The notes beneath the pieces were generated by a model. That model was not told the DNA's origin, searched no databases, and was given only the letters and a program-made list of their open reading frames with translations. Made by a program: the position numbers and the translations under genes. From Lathyrus oleraceus (taxonomy: Eukaryota > Streptophyta > Magnoliopsida > Fabales > Fabaceae): a stretch of 64,000 bases of DNA. Location of the stretch: NCBI RefSeq assembly GCF_024323335.1, contig NC_066582.1:182932973-182996972 (forward strand). The letters are read 5' to 3'. This document shows positions 36,317-47,357 of this stretch, piece by piece (positions within the stretch are counted from its first letter, which is position 1; each line of letters opens with the position of its first letter).

Positions 36317-39300
36317 TTACTCCTGACTAAAGGAAATCGGGATAGTGTCTTCAGCCTTCCAATTATTGGGTCCGTCACCAATTGTCGGGTAAATCCAGCT
36401 ATCCAGGTCGCAATCGCTGTCAGCATCTTCTACAACATTAATCTGGTCTTTGACTATCTTTTCAGAGTTGAATCCCAGGCCAAATTTATCAGATTTGTAC
36501 GGTACCTCGATTAGTTGACCCCAGCCAGTACGACCGCTATCTTCAACCACGGCTTGAGCATCTTTCAGAGAAATCATAGCAGGAGGAGCACGAATAACCT
36601 TGGGCGCACAGGAAGTTGGCTTAAGGACAGGATTAGTCGGAGGAACTACCTCAAATGACTGAGACGGAGTCTCAAAGAATTCACCATCCATCTCAACGTA
36701 TCTGAAGGTATGCACACTACTGACGATATACTCTTCTTCCCCACACACAGTGACGATCTTACCCTCTATGGGATATCTCAGCTTTTGATGGAGAGATGAA
36801 GCTACAACACTTGCCCCGTGAATCCAAGGGCGTCCCAGCAAGCAGGAATAGGCAGGCCGAATGTTCATTACATGAAAGGTAGTGTCGAAGACTTGAGGTC
36901 CTATCTTGATAGGGAGAACCACTTCACCATGGACAACACTCTTCGCACCATCGTAAGCACGCACCACAATGTCGCTAGGCTTCAGTTCAATGCTCCTGCA
37001 GTCAAGTTTATCGAGCACGGCTTTCGGTAGCACATTCAAAGAAGAGCCATTGTCGATCAACACATGAGACAAGGTGACCCCCTTACACTCAACGGAGATA
37101 TGCAGAGCTTTATTGTGATTCTTCCCTGCTGGTGTCAGGTCAGCATTGGAAAAACCTAGGCCATTGTCAACAGTCAGGTTAGCAACATAGTTTTCGAACT
37201 GATCGACGGAGGTCTCCTGAGGTACATGAGCAGTCTTCAAGAACTTTATCAAGGCATTGGCATGAGATTCAGAAGATAACAACAAGGATAACATCGAGAT
37301 CTTAGACGGGGTATGCCCCAATTGTTCTACCACATTAAAATCACTCTTGCGAATGATTTTCAGCATTTCCTCCATTTCCTGTTTGGCAACATCTTCAGTA
37401 GTAACTTCGACCGATGTCTCTGACTGAGAAGGGTTGACTGCTGGTTCCTTTCCTCGAGTTTCAGGGGCGGGGGGTGAGATTTCTGGAGAGAAAATCCTTC
37501 CGCTTCGAGTAACTTTACTAGTCCCAACAATGTCATTAGGATTAGCAGAATTACCAACTTGCTTTACGCCATGGATGTAAACATCACCTCCATAATTCCA
37601 CGGAATAGCTTTGCTTGAGGAATACGGTACTGGGCCAGGTGCGGTAATGATTAGGGGAGCTACCTTGGACTCAACAGTAATCTTCACTGGTACTCTGGGA
37701 GCAGTAATCTTCACTGGAGCTTTGGACCTTGCAATCACAGATATTTCTTCAACAGTGTTTTCCACCTTAGGAATCCTTTCAAAGAGGATTATACGATCAT
37801 CTATCAGCCGTTGAATACCATTCCTCAATTTCAGGCAATCATTGGGTCGGAGTATGCAGAGATTGCAATTTTCAGCACAACCTGGAAATAAACCAGCTTG
37901 CAACAACTTCTTCTTGATGGCCAGGAGAGGAGATGCTAAGTCAGCTACATTAGAAATATGAGAGTAGTCATCCACAGCATTAACAGCCTTATCATGATTA
38001 GGCATAGGTGCAGTGATGACACTAGGAGTCTCCGGAGGCTCAAATTCAATTTCCCCAGCGTCGATCATATCCTGAATTTTATTCTTCAACGACCAACAAT
38101 CGTTTGTATCATGCCTGGGGCTATCAGAGTGATACGCACACCTGGCATTGGGATTATAACGAGGAGAAGTAGTGTTGGGATTCGTAGGAGGATCTTTGAG
38201 GGTAATCAAATTTGCTTTTAGCATACCCTGCAGTGCCTGTGCTAAAGTCATATTGATCTTAGTGAACTGCCTTCTCGGTCTGTCCTGTCGGTGCTGGAAG
38301 TTTTGAGCTGGCGGGGCTGCAATCGTAACTGCTCCAATGGTATGGTCACGATTTTTCTTGCTACGACCCTTTTGACCGTACACAGCATTTGATTCGTTCC
38401 TCCCCTGATAGGACCTTTTGGTGCTTGCAGAAGTAGTCGCCTGTATCTTTCCACTTCGAATGTCGCTCTCCACCCGTTCGCCTGTCATTATAAGTTCGGT
38501 GAAACCCGAAGAAGAACTTCCCAGTAGATGGTTGTAGAATGGGCCAGTCAGCGTACTCATGAACATGTCTACCAATTCTCGATCAGTCATAGGGGGTTTG
38601 ACTCTGCCAGCCAAATCTCTCCATTTCTGAGCATATTCTTTGAAGCTTTCTTTGGATCCCATAGTCATATTCTGCAACTGTAGCCGAGTAGGCGCTAGTT
38701 CAGAGTTATACTGGTACTGTTTATAGAAAGCTGTTGCTAAATCAGTCCAGGTGCGGATGTTAGAACTTTCGAGCTGATAATACCATTCCAACTGAGTGCC
38801 AGACAGACTCTCTTGGAAGAAGTGGATCCATAGCTTCCTATCAGTGGTATGCGGTTGAATCTTTCTCACATAAGCTCTCAGATGCATCTGAGGACAGGAC
38901 GCACCATCGTACTTAGTGAAAGTGGGGATCTTGAATTTGCGAGGAATGGTCACATCGGAGACCAGACCCAAACTTTCGAAATCCAGACCGGGCGCCTTCT
39001 GACCCTCCATGGCTAGCATACGTTCTTCCAGCGACTTGTACTTATCATCTCTTGGAGAGGATTGTTCATTTTCATAATCTTCATCATCATCCTCCTGGCT
39101 GAAAGGATCAACATTCTCATCTTCTGAATCCGTCCCCTCTTCCGGACCATTCGGAATTCCAAACTTGCCTCCCGCGGCCTGTCTTTTAAGCCTTCTTCCC
39201 GGGTTAATGTAACCCACAGGTTTCTGGTCTTTCTTTTTCTCAAGCAAGAGAGCCTTCAGTTCTTCCTGCCCCTTGGATAAGCTCAGCATCATCTCCTGGA

Positions 39301-39349
39301 ATTGAGCATTTTGAGCCTGGAGATCTTTGACAGTTTGTTCGAGAGCCAT
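36317..39349 (-). CDS. Ogre gag-protease polyprotein
   Basis: 1,010-aa frame from an ATG at 39349. A coiled-coil-like start (about 1-40) is followed by a basic/acidic stretch and the gag core at about 150-270 (IHFFQESLSGTQLEWYYQL, then KESFKEYAQKWRDLAGRV). A CCHC-like knuckle region reads CAYHSDSPRHDTNDCW. The aspartic protease lies at about 765-845, with active site LIDNGSSLNVLP and the C-terminal LLGRPWIHGA. Gag forms the particle that packages element RNA, and the protease cleaves the polyprotein. The active site reads D-N-G rather than D-T/S-G. The frame is uninterrupted. Confidence 0.93.
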   Translation of the reverse strand: MALEQTVKDLQAQNAQFQEMMLSLSKGQEELKALLLEKKKDQKPVGYINPGRRLKRQAAGGKFGIPNGPEEGTDSEDENVDPFSQEDDDEDYENEQSSPRDDKYKSLEERMLAMEGQKAPGLDFESLGLVSDVTIPRKFKIPTFTKYDGASCPQMHLRAYVRKIQPHTTDRKLWIHFFQESLSGTQLEWYYQLESSNIRTWTDLATAFYKQYQYNSELAPTRLQLQNMTMGSKESFKEYAQKWRDLAGRVKPPMTDRELVDMFMSTLTGPFYNHLLGSSSSGFTELIMTGERVESDIRSGKIQATTSASTKRSYQGRNESNAVYGQKGRSKKNRDHTIGAVTIAAPPAQNFQHRQDRPRRQFTKINMTLAQALQGMLKANLITLKDPPTNPNTTSPRYNPNARCAYHSDSPRHDTNDCWSLKNKIQDMIDAGEIEFEPPETPSVITAPMPNHDKAVNAVDDYSHISNVADLASPLLAIKKKLLQAGLFPGCAENCNLCILRPNDCLKLRNGIQRLIDDRIILFERIPKVENTVEEISVIARSKAPVKITAPRVPVKITVESKVAPLIITAPGPVPYSSSKAIPWNYGGDVYIHGVKQVGNSANPNDIVGTSKVTRSGRIFSPEISPPAPETRGKEPAVNPSQSETSVEVTTEDVAKQEMEEMLKIIRKSDFNVVEQLGHTPSKISMLSLLLSSESHANALIKFLKTAHVPQETSVDQFENYVANLTVDNGLGFSNADLTPAGKNHNKALHISVECKGVTLSHVLIDNGSSLNVLPKAVLDKLDCRSIELKPSDIVVRAYDGAKSVVHGEVVLPIKIGPQVFDTTFHVMNIRPAYSCLLGRPWIHGASVVASSLHQKLRYPIEGKIVTVCGEEEYIVSSVHTFRYVEMDGEFFETPSQSFEVVPPTNPVLKPTSCAPKVIRAPPAMISLKDAQAVVEDSGRTGWGQLIEVPYKSDKFGLGFNSEKIVKDQINVVEDADSDCDLDSWIYPTIGDGPNNWKAEDTIPISFSQE

Positions 39350-39548
39350 TTTTCTGTTTAAGAGGAAGACCGTGAGAATATGATCTTTTGGAACACCTGT
39401 TATGCAATGTTATGTCATGCGATGCAATGTATGAAATGTTTTCAAGGACTTTTGGAATTTAACTTTGCGTAAACTACCAAAAAGAGGGAAACTTTTATTA
39501 ATAATTTTTAATCAATGTTCCTTACAATAAATAAAATACAACAAAAGC
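39350..39548 (-). other. Spacer between Ogre ORF1 and gag
   Basis: 199 bp with no coding signal; contains a short ATGCAATGTTATGTCATGCG repeat-like stretch. Confidence 0.7.
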
Positions 39549-40877
39549 TCAAGTCTCCCAGGGACGGCTTCTTTTTGGGCGAAGATATGCATTGAGTCTT
39601 CGCTCCTCATTAAGCTGGCTGGTGAGCTCTAGTACTTTCTTCTTTTCTGCATTGAACTGAATTTCGAAAGTATCCCTTTCCTCTCTCAACTGGGTCCAGG
39701 ATCTCCTCAATTCCTCAACATCGGTAGGCATATCTGGATAAGGAATGATCTGAGAAGTACCTCCTTCAACTTCTGGTTCAACAATCAGCGGTCCGACTGC
39801 AAGGTATGGCATGACGAGTTCACGAGCTCTGGCGCGTACCCATCTGAGATACGGCTCCATAGGAATAGAGTTTTTTTGTCCTAAAGTGCTTCTTTTCACC
39901 ATGCCCCAGGCTCGTACAAACCTTTGACGGAGACCTTGAGGGTCATTGTCATAGTCAAACACCGTACCTTGAATAATCATTTCATGTGGACCATCTCTTC
40001 GAGCATAACCAAACTGGCGTAGGGCTAAAGCTGGGTTATAAGTAATACCTCCTCTTATCCCCAGGAGTGGTACGTTAGGGAGTTCCCCACAACGGTCAAT
40101 GATGATAACATTTTCTTTGAGATGAGGACACCAGCGGATGTCTGAATGGGAGAGTGCCATTATCCTTTGAGACCATTTCAGATTTTGATCATTCTTCAAG
40201 ACTGATTGAGGAAGGTGCGAAATAAACCACCTAGACAATAAGGGTACGCAGCACATGAGAGTCCCTTGTCTCTTCATAGTACGGGTGTGAAGGGAATGCA
40301 AAATATCTCCGAGCAAGGTAGGCACAGGGTTATGAGTGAGAAATATCTTAATAGCATTCATGTCTATGAATTGGTCCGGATTAGGGAATAGCACCAAACC
40401 ATAGATTAGTAATGCTAGAACATCCTCGAAAGCATGGACATCCATAACTTTTAGGAATTCTCGGGCCTTATTCATCAGAAATTTGGCAAGTAAACCCTTA
40501 ACTCCACTTCTTGTTACCCAATTAGTTTCAATGTCGGATTTTGTCATGTGTAAAGCTGCGGCAACTTCTTCATACTTCGGAATCTTTTCTAAACCACTGA
40601 AAGGTGTTTGATCAAGGATAGGTATCCCAAGCAGCCTGGAAAATTCTTCTAATGTGGGTACCAATTGATAATTTGGGAAGGTGAAGCAATGATGTTTAGG
40701 ATCGAAGAACTGGAATAAAACTCTCATCATATCTTCCTTGAAACCGGTGGTAACCAAATTGAGGAGAGAACCATGTTTCTTGATGAACTGAGCATGATCG
40801 GGAAGTTCTGACACTAAATCCTTGAGTTGAGGAGAGATGACTACAAAATTGATCCAGATAGTCTTCCTGGAAGCCAT
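39549..40877 (-). CDS. Ogre ORF1 protein (DUF7745/PMD-like)
   Basis: 442-aa frame between the 5' LTR and gag, the position that defines Ogre elements. It begins MASRKTIWINFV and contains the stretches LVPTLEEFSRLLGIPI and VFDYDNDPQGLRQRFVRAW. The C-terminal quarter is predicted coiled coil (about 375-430, rich in E, R, L). I recognise it as the plant ORF1 family related to plant mobile domain proteins (Pfam DUF7745 from memory). Its role in the element is unknown. No stop or frameshift. Confidence 0.87.
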   Translation of the reverse strand: MASRKTIWINFVVISPQLKDLVSELPDHAQFIKKHGSLLNLVTTGFKEDMMRVLFQFFDPKHHCFTFPNYQLVPTLEEFSRLLGIPILDQTPFSGLEKIPKYEEVAAALHMTKSDIETNWVTRSGVKGLLAKFLMNKAREFLKVMDVHAFEDVLALLIYGLVLFPNPDQFIDMNAIKIFLTHNPVPTLLGDILHSLHTRTMKRQGTLMCCVPLLSRWFISHLPQSVLKNDQNLKWSQRIMALSHSDIRWCPHLKENVIIIDRCGELPNVPLLGIRGGITYNPALALRQFGYARRDGPHEMIIQGTVFDYDNDPQGLRQRFVRAWGMVKRSTLGQKNSIPMEPYLRWVRARARELVMPYLAVGPLIVEPEVEGGTSQIIPYPDMPTDVEELRRSWTQLREERDTFEIQFNAEKKKVLELTSQLNEERRLNAYLRPKRSRPWET

Positions 40878-41575
40878 AACCTGTTTAACAGAGCAAAGCT
40901 AAATTCCTAAGTCCTTGAAATGGTTAGTGCAATGATGTTATGATGTTATGTTGTTATGATGTTATGAGGTTATGCAAATAATAAGCATAAACAAGTCACA
41001 CAATCATTCCTAGGTTTTAAGACATGCATGAGTTCCATAGGTAAGTACCCTCCCCACTGAAGTTTAGTTGGTTCAACCTGTCCTAGAATAGTAACCGGGT
41101 TCTAGAAGGATCTCAAATCATTGACCTTCCTTTAAGTCCACTTCAGTGCAACACCAGGTGGTTGACCGAAGCTTCCCTAAAGTCCAATCTCAAAGAGCGT
41201 AGTATCGAGTCTCAACCAACCTCAGTCGGAACTGAAGTCAGTTATCTCACTACTTTCTAATGGCTAGGATGAGTCAATTAGGGTTCTAAAGGTCTGGTTA
41301 ATGCTTTAATGACACCACGCGAATGCCAAATTTTTCCTCAAGTAAACATGAGGAACATCAGGACATCCAAAGTGTCACATTAACCATAGCCATCATTTTA
41401 ACCATTCAAGTATACGCCGGATAGTCGCGATGATCTATTGCTACTTACCTAAGGTACACTAGATCCGGGTGTAGGATCTTTCACTCAAGCATAAAATACC
41501 CAAGTAATCCCTTAAAAGTAAATCAGACATTTTGAATAAGTGGTCTTGTTTTTTAAGGTAACCTCTCTTCCCTTA
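40878..41575 (-). other. Ogre 5' leader
   Basis: About 0.7 kb of leader between ORF1 and the primer site. It has a small array of ATGATGTT/ATGTTGTT units at 40930-40975 and otherwise no signal. Confidence 0.8.
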
Positions 41576-41593
41576 TCCCCAGCAGAGTCGCCA
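41576..41593 (-). other. Ogre primer-binding site
   Basis: TGGCGACTCTGCTGGGGA on the - strand, 4 nt from the LTR end, starting with the TGG expected opposite a tRNA CCA tail. Confidence 0.88.
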
Positions 41594-41597
41594 GTTC

Positions 41598-43605
41598 TGT
41601 CATACGGTGAACTGACCTTAATGTGTTTTTGCTTTGGAAAGCAAATGTCGCGGTTAGCAAGAGTCGCCACCGACTTTTCTTTTATCCAATAAGGAAAGGT
41701 GGAAAAGAACAGGAAAGACCTTAATTTAGATTCTTAGGTTCGGGAGGTACATTATACAAAGGGAAGGTGTGAGCACCCTTTGTATCCATGGTTATCCATG
41801 GGCTCTTAATTGCTCAATCACTTATGTTATTTTTCTTGTCTGAAAAAAGTGTTTGTGAACTGCTTAGAAAATGTTTTGAAAAAGAGAATTTAACTTTGTA
41901 ATGATTCTCGTATGAATGTATACAAAGTGGTTATCTCGTTTAGTTTTGAAAATAGTTTAGAAAAATATAACTCAGTAATGATTCTAGTATGAATGTATAC
42001 CAAGTGGTGATTTTCTAGTATTTGTGAAGTGTGAAAAGTAGTTTAGGTTATGAATGGGCAATTAAGGGTTATACCTGTCCAAGGTCTTTACGGGCATTTC
42101 CTATCCTTATGAGGGTAAAACTGTCCTTACTATTGAGAAGTAAGTAGTTTTATCCTTCGGATGTAGAAGGGACATCGTAGGGTCATCGACCGGTCATTGA
42201 AGGCAACAGTTGTGAGGATACCTTAGCGTTCGAAGGGACTATCATCACTTAACCGTAGGCTACACCGAAGGGTCATCGAGGGACAAAGGCAACATTCGAG
42301 GGATTATGATGATTTAACCGAAGGGTCTTTGCTAAGTGTATCCCCATATTCGCGGGACATGACCATAATGCGTAATACCGTAGGGTAACAAAGAGAGGTC
42401 CGAGATCGCACGTTTAACGGCCAAGTTTTACAATTAATTATATAGTCGTAATCGATTAGGTAATTAGGTCCACATTAAAATTGATGAAATCAATACATTA
42501 AAATCAGCTAGGTAATTTAGGAGGCATCTCCACATTAAAATCAAGTGATTCAGAATCCATCTCCATAAGGGTATCCCACGCATAAGGTGGAATACCTAGC
42601 CGGTCGTCTCCTCGGAAATATGTAAGCCTTTACACAATTCAACACACGGGTTAAAGCATCGAGATAAAGTACAATTTGAAAATTGCACCATAAAATAAAC
42701 ACCACAGTCATGAACTCAGGTCAAATGATGCAGAATTATAATGAATATTGATCAGATAAACATAAGGCAGAACAGCAAAGAAACAAAACAGCCACTGTCC
42801 CGTTCGCCCCTGCTTCGCCTAGCGAAGGCTTAGCGAGGGCTCGCTCCAGGCTCGCTTAGCGATGTGCTAGCGAGCGGCGACGGATTTTGAGTTTGACAGC
42901 AGCATGATCTCTGGAACCCTGACCTTCATGGCTTTTAATTATAGGAATAGCATGGACAAACATTCAGGATATTCAGGCATACTTAAATTCATACATGAAA
43001 TCATATTACACATCCGAAAATTTAATCATGATGCCTTATATATGTAAAGATTATCGATTAAAAGCATAAAACATTAGTGATACACAAACCTGTTTGTAAC
43101 TGAGCTTGGTATCGAATGGAGTTGGGCGGCGGTAGCTTCGGCGCGGATGAGCGGCCTTCAGGGTTTCTTCACTCGGAATACTCTAAGTTGATCTTCAGGG
43201 TTTCTATGCCAGGGTTTCCGTCCGTCTTCCTCAGTTTTTCGTTCCCCTTTCGTGACTGAAGCTTGGCTATTTATAATGCTCTTGTTGTGACCTAATGGGC
43301 TCAGAATGAAGCCCGAAAATTCTGATGTTCGCAAGCTTCGCTAGGCGAAGGAGTTGCTCGCCTAGCGAGCCAGCTAGTTTGGACTTTTTCTGGATCTGGT
43401 GCTTCGCTGGGGCGAGTGTCATAACGAGGGGTTCGCTAGGCGAAGGAATTGCTCGCCTAGCGAGCAGGCCAGTTTGGGTCATTTTCTGGATTGGGCCTGT
43501 TGTGAGCTGGGCTTTTGTTCCTTTAAGGTCAGTGTCTTGCAGAATAAGTCGGAGTACTTCGAGAAATGTTTCGCAAGATTAATGGGCAAATTTTGGGGTA
43601 TGACA
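41598..43605 (-). repeat. Ogre 5' LTR
   Basis: Same length as the 3' LTR. The promoter TATA-like TTATAAATAG is on the - strand at 43267-43276. The near-palindromic box clusters lie at about 42812-42877 and 43332-43462. Confidence 0.96.
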
Positions 43606-43630
43606 ATGAGAGATAGAGTAACTAAGGAAT

Positions 43631-43778
43631 ACCGTAAGGTACGGTGCCCTTAAGTGAGTTATAGAGCATCGTAAGGTACGATGTACTTGAGTAGAATACG
43701 AAATATGGTAAGGTACCATGAGCTTAAGTGATTTTGGGCATATTATAAGATATGGGCCAAAATACACTTAAGTGGGCT
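43631..43778 (+). repeat. 37-bp tandem repeat with covarying inverted cores
   Basis: Cores at 43631-43645, 43668-43682 and 43705-43719 read ACCGTAAGGTACGGT, ATCGTAAGGTACGAT and ATGGTAAGGTACCAT. A decayed fourth lies at 43742. Spacing is 37 bp each time. Spacers share CTTAAGTG-like sequence. It sits about 90-175 bp upstream of the LTR TATA box. Confidence 0.92.
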
Positions 43779-43806
43779 TTTAGCTTGAAGCCCACACAAG
43801 TGGTTC

Positions 43807-43815
43807 TATAAATAG
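43807..43815 (+). promoter_or_regulatory. TATA box of the solo LTR
   Basis: TATAAATAG followed about 60 bp downstream by a (CT)n run. Consistent with a + strand LTR promoter. Confidence 0.65.
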
Positions 43816-44144
43816 AACCCTTGTGCAGAAGCAAAAATTTGCGGTTGCATTATTTTCGTTTTCTCACTCTCTCTCTCTCTCACTCAAAGCCTTCATTCGT
43901 ACCAGCTAGCACTGAGATTGAAGGAACCCGTTCGTGTGGACTGAGTAGAGACGTTGTCATCGTTCAACGTTCGTGATCGCTTCGTGGATTTGCATCAAAG
44001 GTTTTGATCGTCACAAGAGATCTGCACCAAAGGTTTCAACCGTCACAAGAGGTAAATATTCTATCACTGATCATGACCATTCGTAAGGATCTCTAAAGGA
44101 GAAATTTTTATTTCCGCTGCGTTTTGGACCGCAATTCTCCTTCA

Positions 44145-44530
44145 GGTACAACTCCGACACCATGGAGCCATTCTCTGCCAAATAGCAAGTTGTAGCTTGG
44201 CTTGACATCTATTACCATAAACATTGTCAGTCTAGTTATTGAACCAACCGTGATATTCACCATGATCACACCCATGGTGCTTTTTGTTTTGCCCCTGTAG
44301 TCGGACAAGACCACATTGTTGGATCTAATATCAGTATCATATTTGTCAATCTTCCTCAGAATATGGTGTGGCATGATATTGACAGTGGCGCCACAGTCTA
44401 CCAACACTTTGTTGATAGTCACACCTTCCACTTTGGCCCTAATCAACAATGGTTTCAAATGATTTTTCATAGTCATCGTGGGCCTTTCAAAAACTGCTTC
44501 TTGGCTCTCAGCGGAGCCATCATTCAACAC
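44145..44530 (-). pseudogene. Gypsy aspartic protease (upstream half)
   Basis: Contains the active site VLVDCGATVNIMP and the C-terminal LLFGREWLHGVGVVP. The first residue of the usual D-T/S-G triplet is kept and the second is C. The coding sequence stops at the solo-LTR insertion and resumes at 27576; the last few residues of this frame (after VVP) are LTR sequence. Confidence 0.9.
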
Positions 44531-44545
44531 AAAGTAGCATCTTGG

Positions 44546-45429
44546 CTAATGTAAAGCCATTTCTTCAGCGTCGGCGTCATCTACCGACTCATCCACCTCA
44601 GTCACGCAATTATATTCTTGTGGTAGAATTGACACCACGTTGACTAAGATGTCCAGACTTGCTTCAGATTCTGAATTGAAGTCATCAGTAACTTCATCAG
44701 AACATTTCTCAGTTGGTCGGTGGCCACACTCCCTGATCTGTTCTTTTGCTGTTGTGTCAACCTTCACAACAACTTTCTTTCCAGCATTCACCCCACTGGC
44801 GATGCCTTTTCCAGCTATTCCTCTAGCAGCCTCTCTTTCGGCCTATTTACGCCTCTGAAAGCGTCTCCATTGAGTCCTCGACATAGGGTTCTTCCCTAAA
44901 TAATTTTCAGAGACATGAGTCCTTTTCTCAGACTTGAACTCACGCCTGTAATTAATTGCTAGATCTTTTCTAGCACGGCAACCCCTTGTGGGGTTTCTTG
45001 TTTCCCCTGAGGCTTGACCCAGGTGCCTCTAGGAACACTTGTCGATGGTACGAAGCTCCTAGGCCTCGCCTAAGCACTTTCCACAGCCTTCTTTGGGACT
45101 CTTTCATTATGGCGCTCTCTGTTCAACCCATTTCTTTTGCTTTTGCCCAATTGTAACTTATGGAAATTTTCAGCAGCTATTTTGTCGGTGACAACACCAC
45201 ATCTAGGGCACAAGCACACTTGTGAACCCTTATTCTTGCATCGATACAGGAAATCTACCAAGTCTTCATCAGCCCTTGGATAGACTTCAGCTATGTCGAC
45301 GTCTGGGCTTTCACCAATTTGCTCCAGCATGTCGGCCTCATCGTATTCGGTGATCTCGACCATGTTGATCTCGACTGGCTCCACGAATAGAGCTTCCTCC
45401 TGTTGGAGAGAGTCATCGTCGATCTTCAT
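44546..45429 (-). pseudogene. Gypsy gag-protease linker region, broken
   Basis: Two acidic frames (45070-45429, starting MKIDDDSLQQEE and including CPRCGVVTDK; 44546-44791, rich in D/E) separated by stops. Position between gag and protease makes them linker parts of the same polyprotein. Confidence 0.75.
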
Positions 45430-45738
45430 TCTGCGGCCAGCAAATTTCGGCCTGCCTTCTTGAATCGCTTTCTAAACCAAATCCCTGAAAAGGTAACAAT
45501 TAGAGGTATTATGACCAAGATAATTATGATACTTACAAAATCCTCTTTTCTGTCTTTGTTCTAATGGTGGTATTTTAGTAGCAGGTGGCACCACCATTTG
45601 GCCATCTTTAACTAACAAATCAAAAATTTCCTCACACTTTGTCACATCAAAAGTATAAGTTTTCGAAGGGAATTTTGGATTGTTTTCGACAGGATTTTTT
45701 CCTTGCGCAGGAAGTAATGATCGACACTCATAGGCAGA

Positions 45739-47311
45739 TCATGGCTTTAACTCAGCCACGTCAATTTCTAATTCGGTCGATGAGGTATAATCAGCCTCGT
45801 ATATTGGATCTGTCATGTCATAGTCGACAAACGCTACTTTTTCTTTCTTAGCCTTATTGTGTCTAACCTTTTCTAACCTTAGCCGTTCGAGATGTCGAAC
45901 TCTATCAGCCAATTGTGACATACTTTTCACAAAAGTTGGGTCTATTTTCTTCCTAATGGAATAATCTAACCCCCAGCAGCCATCTGAATAAGTTAATGTT
46001 CTGGTACTTGTGTAAAGTACATGACCTTTAATGATCTGAATTTATTCAGATAATCGTCGAGGCTCTCAGCAAACCTTCTCTTGATACTAGACAATTCTGC
46101 CAAACTAATTTTGGAGTGTCCTTCGTAAAATTGTTCATGGAACTTCTTTTCTAACTTGGCCCACGAATCAATCGAACTTGGGGCCAAAGAAGTGAACCAA
46201 GTGAAGGCAACCTTAGTCAGAGAGGAAGGAAAGTTTTTTACTCTCAAACACTCATTATGAGCTAAATCTCCTGACTCTGTTAGATATCTGGCAATATGCT
46301 CTATTGTCGACTCACCAGATTCTCCCCCAAACTTAGTGTACTTAGGCACTTTCATTCCTCTAGGTGCCTCAGTTTGGAGAATAAATTCAGCCAACGGGGA
46401 AGCATATAATGTCCTTTGCAATGTAGCACTCATACCATTCCTAGCCATAATCCTTTCTACAATAGTTGTCAAATTATTTTCTACTGCTAGGTCTTCTTGT
46501 CGATGTTGATCGACAATTTGATCAGCATCTTGGTGTCGGTTAACCAACACCATTTGATTACGTCCTGCTACTCCTGATTCCACGCCTTGATTTTGCTGGG
46601 GTCTAAGGATTTGTCCCTCGTGGACTATCTCATCTTCTGCTGCCCCTATCTCCATCTGAGCAGGAACGATTTGTCTAACCACTTGTGCCATCTGTCGAGC
46701 CGGTGCCCCCAGAAAATTACACAAGCGCGTCAATTGATTCGCCACATGCCTATTTGTTTCAGCAGATTCCTGTATCACATGATTAAAAACTGTACCTATT
46801 TGATTAGTTAACATATTAACCAACTCATGGTTACTATCATCTATTTGCTGCCTCAACACCGCTATTGAAGTGTTCGACAGCGGCATGGTTCTATTCTGAG
46901 TATTATTCCTATTCTGAACATTGCCCCTTGCGTTGATCCTTGCAAGGAGGGATTCGTGTTTTAAGCGTTGTCTGAAAATAATGTTGCACTTGATGTCGAC
47001 TGATATCCTGGCATTAAGGAATACGACATTCCATAAAGAGGATTTGTGGTGCCAAAGCGAGGCACATAAGGTCGGAACGTTGTTATCGTTGATCCTGAAC
47101 CTCCCGGTGGAGGCAAAGGAATTGATGCTCCAACCGCACCCGTAGTCGACATCGTTGAGGTTGCACTTGTCATCGGCGACAAAGTTGCAACCTGTGAGAT
47201 TACTGTTTCCGTAGTGGATAAAGTCCCTTGTGGCACTTCATCTGTATTGGAGTTTGACATTTTCGTAGTTTCTTGTGGCTTACTATAAAATTTGCCACTT
47301 CTAAGTTTCAT
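45739..47311 (-). pseudogene. Gypsy gag, frameshifted
   Basis: The N-terminus begins at an ATG at 47311 (MKLRSGKFY, common in gypsy gag). It shifts frame before 46886 and continues as 45993-46886 with the gag core KVPKYTKFGGESGESTIEHI, FPSSLTKVAFTWFTSL and FHEQFYEGHSKISLAEL. After a stop it continues to about 45739 (DRVRHLERLRLEKVRHNK). Confidence 0.88.
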
Positions 47312-47336
47312 GCAATTTCGTAACTGCACTAGCAAC

Positions 47337-47354
47337 GTCCCGCCGGGTGTGCCA
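47337..47354 (-). other. Gypsy primer-binding site
   Basis: TGGCACACCCGGCGGGAC on the - strand, 3 nt from the LTR end. The matching tRNA is not identified from memory. Confidence 0.7.
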
Positions 47355-47357
47355 TTT

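Larger units (their letters stand above)
28426..43605 (-). mobile_element. Ogre-type Ty3/gypsy (Tat) retrotransposon, near-intact
   Basis: 15,180 bp with ATGAG target duplications and two 2,008-bp LTRs (28426-30433, 41598-43605) that differ at only about 13 sites by eye and have no indel. The primer site 41576-41593 reads TGGCGACTCTGCTGGGGA on the - strand, the form I associate with Ogre elements (Arg-tRNA). The polypurine tract GAACAGGGGCAGC lies at 30434-30446. Order on the - strand: ORF1, gag-protease, short noncoding gap, RT, RNase H, archaeal RNase H, integrase, then a repeat-rich 3' region. An extra ORF before gag and a gap between protease and RT are Ogre hallmarks. LTR divergence of about 0.65% gives roughly 0.25 million years at 1.3e-8 per site per year. 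Classic pea Ogre is larger, so this is a shorter relative. Confidence 0.94.
27582..44144 (+). mobile_element. Solo LTR, split by the Ogre element
   Basis: The two pieces, 27582-28425 and 43611-44144, make one LTR of 1,378 bp that starts TGTTGGTGTAAGCCC and ends TTCTCCTTCA. GGTAC flanks it and no internal region is present, which is the product of LTR-LTR recombination. TATAAATAG at 43807-43815, upstream of a CT-rich stretch, gives the orientation as +. The TGTTGG start suggests Ty1/copia; the family is not identified. A 37-bp tandem repeat lies upstream of the TATA box. Confidence 0.9.
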
